A stretch of DNA of 64,000 nt, from NCBI GenBank assembly GCA_902524545.1, contig CABZDW010000006.1:1-64000 (forward strand), read 5' to 3'. The stretch comes from an uncultured Pelagibacteraceae bacterium (GTDB taxonomy: Bacteria > Pseudomonadota > Alphaproteobacteria > Pelagibacterales > Pelagibacteraceae). The translations under genes and the position numbers were made by a program. Position 1 is the stretch's first letter; every line of letters starts with the position of its first letter. A model generated the notes under the pieces. That model ran no database searches. It was not told the DNA's origin and saw nothing but the letters and a program-made list of their open reading frames with translations. Below, piece by piece: positions 62,588 through 64,000 of the stretch.

Positions 62588-63602
62588 TTTTTCCGTTTAG
62601 TTTTACTTTATGTTTTCCAGACATAATTTTTCCAATAACATAAGGTTTAAATTTTTTTATAAAATGCTTTTTTATTTTGATTAAGTTTTTTGAATTAATT
62701 ATTAAAATAAAACCTACCCCACAATTAAAAGTTTTAAGCATTTCTCTATCACTTATTTTATTAGTCTTAAGCCAATTAAAAATTTTAAGGGGTTTAATTT
62801 TAGTTAAATTTATTTCTGCACATAGATTATTAGGTATAACTCTACTAATATTATCGGCTAACCCGCCACCAGTTATATTAGCGCAACCATTTAATAAATT
62901 CCTTTTTACAAGATTTAAGATTTCTTTTACATAAATTTTGGTCGGCTTTATTAGTTCTTTTTTAAGAAAGGAATCCTTTTTAATATTAATTTTTTTTAGT
63001 TTTAACAAATGTCTAACCAACGAAAAACCATTTGAATGTAGGCCACTAGATGGAACAGCTAAGATTAAATCTCCTTTTTTTATTTTATTTTTATTTAGTA
63101 TCTTTTTTTTATCTGTAATCCCAACTGCGAAACCCGCTATATCAAATTTTCCTTTCTCATAAGTATCTGGCATTTCGGCAGTCTCACCACCAACTAGACT
63201 ACATTGTGAAATATCACATCCTTTAATTATTCCGCGAATTATTGATTTCATTTTTTTTAAATCTATTTTATTAATTGAAATGTAGTCTAAAAAAAATAAA
63301 GGTTTTGCTCCTTGTACAATTAAATCATTTACACTCATAGCAACAAGATCTATTCCTATAGTGTCATATTTATTTAGTAAGTTTGCGACTTCAATTTTAG
63401 TTCCCACACCGTCAGTACAAGCCACTATTTTTGGATTTTTTATGTCTTTGGGCAAATTAGTGATAGAACCAAAACCACCAATATTAGCATTCTTTTTATT
63501 GCCTCTTTTTTTTGATGAAATATTAGATATGAAATTTACAAATTTATTTGCTGCACTAATATTGACCCCGCTTTTTTTATAGGTAAAGAGATTTTTATTC
63601 AT
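62574..63602 (-). CDS. purM: Phosphoribosylformylglycinamidine cyclo-ligase
   Basis: PurM closes the imidazole ring of purines (AIR synthase). The 342-aa protein has KSGVNISAANKFVN, VACTDGVGTKIEVANLLNKYDTIGIDLVAMSVNDLIVQGAKPLFFLDYIS and LVGGETAEMPDTYEKGKFDIAGFAVG, all core AIR synthetase motifs. It overlaps purN by 14 bases. It is divergent from the partial DUF2066 gene with 23 bases between. Confidence 0.97.
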   Translation of the reverse strand: MNKNLFTYKKSGVNISAANKFVNFISNISSKKRGNKKNANIGGFGSITNLPKDIKNPKIVACTDGVGTKIEVANLLNKYDTIGIDLVAMSVNDLIVQGAKPLFFLDYISINKIDLKKMKSIIRGIIKGCDISQCSLVGGETAEMPDTYEKGKFDIAGFAVGITDKKKILNKNKIKKGDLILAVPSSGLHSNGFSLVRHLLKLKKINIKKDSFLKKELIKPTKIYVKEILNLVKRNLLNGCANITGGGLADNISRVIPNNLCAEINLTKIKPLKIFNWLKTNKISDREMLKTFNCGVGFILIINSKNLIKIKKHFIKKFKPYVIGKIMSGKHKVKLNGKIDWS

Positions 63603-63625
63603 TAATATATGTTTTAAATTTAAGT

Positions 63626-64000
63626 ATGTATTATATCAAACATTTATATATTTTTTTTTCTACTCTAGCTGTAATAATATTTTTTTTTTCCACAGAGTTA
63701 GTTAAAGCTAAATCTTTTGAAATCAATGATATTGAAATTACAGAGCCATTTGAAATTAATTTTGATAAAAATAAAGTAATTGATTTAGGGTTTAAGAAAG
63801 CTTTTTTTGAGCTAGCTTATTCTCTTATAAAATCTCCGGATTTCAAAAAAATCGATAATATTAAATTAAATGAAATTAAAAGCATGGTTGAAACTTTCTC
63901 AATTAAAGAAGAAAAATTTATAGATCAAAAATATTACGTAAATTTGGGTGTTTCATTTAATAAAAAAAAAATTTTTAGATACTTAGAAAAAAAGAATATT
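63626..64000 (+). CDS. DUF2066 family exported protein, 3' partial
   Basis: The frame opens at ATG 63626 and stays open to the window end (125 codons), which is why the ORF track omits it. It begins with a signal peptide (MYYIKHLYIFFSTLAVIIFFFSTELVKAKS). The mature region EINDIEITEPFEINFDKNKVIDLGFKKAFFELAYSLIKSPDFKKI is reminiscent of DUF2066 proteins, which are commonly located beside purM in alphaproteobacteria. Function is unknown. The assignment rests on this partial sequence and on position. Confidence 0.65.
   Translation, partial: MYYIKHLYIFFSTLAVIIFFFSTELVKAKSFEINDIEITEPFEINFDKNKVIDLGFKKAFFELAYSLIKSPDFKKIDNIKLNEIKSMVETFSIKEEKFIDQKYYVNLGVSFNKKKIFRYLEKKNI

Noticed and set aside
1-64000. 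CRISPR arrays, transposons, integrases, prophage genes, tRNA or rRNA genes
   Set aside because: No direct-repeat arrays, transposase or integrase motifs, or tRNA cloverleaf strings were seen. All gaps are under about 175 bases and are AT-rich without recognisable RNA genes apart from the glycine riboswitch.

Overview
The window reads as a streamlined, very AT-rich alphaproteobacterial chromosome, most likely SAR11 (Candidatus Pelagibacter or a close relative). The reasons are the low GC content, Lys/Ile/Asn-rich proteins, gene spacing that is often zero or negative, no gap above about 175 bases, no mobile elements, and typical SAR11 content: several LIV-type ABC importers, many EamA permeases, a glycine riboswitch in front of gcvTHP, and an NAD-dependent formate dehydrogenase. 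This is inferred from gene content; no marker rRNA is present. No tRNA, rRNA, CRISPR array, IS or prophage was seen.

Layout. 1-7.4 kb: the end of a LysE permease, then a LIV-type importer (binding protein, hairpin, livHMGF) fused by overlaps to an AzlCD exporter pair and a CsiD/GlaH-type glutarate hydroxylase. 7.5-14.3 kb: an outer-membrane barrel, a ProC-like reductase and a second LIV importer (livGFHM, livM frameshifted) that converges on its binding protein. 14.4-18.9 kb: TerC, a TPR protein, 5-oxoprolinase pxpA divergent from pxpBC (pxpC frameshifted), and an EamA permease. 18.87-23.4 kb: promoter, tandem glycine riboswitch and gcvT-gcvH-gcvP. 23.4-28.4 kb: a lipid-modification cluster (FAD oxidoreductase, DUF1365, CFA-synthase-like methyltransferase, DUF3833 lipoprotein, SDR, TspO). 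28.4-36.7 kb: DAO-family oxidoreductase, 2OG oxygenase-like protein, SelO, MsrA, formate dehydrogenase, HPP protein, NifU/SufU-like scaffold, EamA, amidinotransferase. 36.7-45.3 kb: a K/E-rich coiled-coil protein, cmk, MFS, EamA, gshB, gshA, a PhnZ-like HD protein, purF, cvpA. 45.3-64 kb: housekeeping genes (RND exporter, dnaB, rplI-rpsR-rpsF, fabD-fabG-acpP-gmk, rsmA, pdxA, surA, lptD-lptG-lptF, pepA, ndk, purN-purM and a partial DUF2066 gene).

How it fits together. The first half is mainly amino-acid scavenging and turnover: amino-acid-type uptake, glycine cleavage feeding one-carbon units, formate oxidation to NADH, and 5-oxoproline recycling. The second half holds glutathione and purine synthesis, the replication helicase, fatty-acid initiation and LPS export. 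The most interesting accessory blocks are the importer/exporter/GlaH operon, the light- or oxidant-stress-like lipid cluster, and the PhnZ-like HD protein. Two genes (livM of system 2 and pxpC) are each broken by one apparent extra base in a homopolymer run, which suggests either sequencing error or slippage-tolerant genes.
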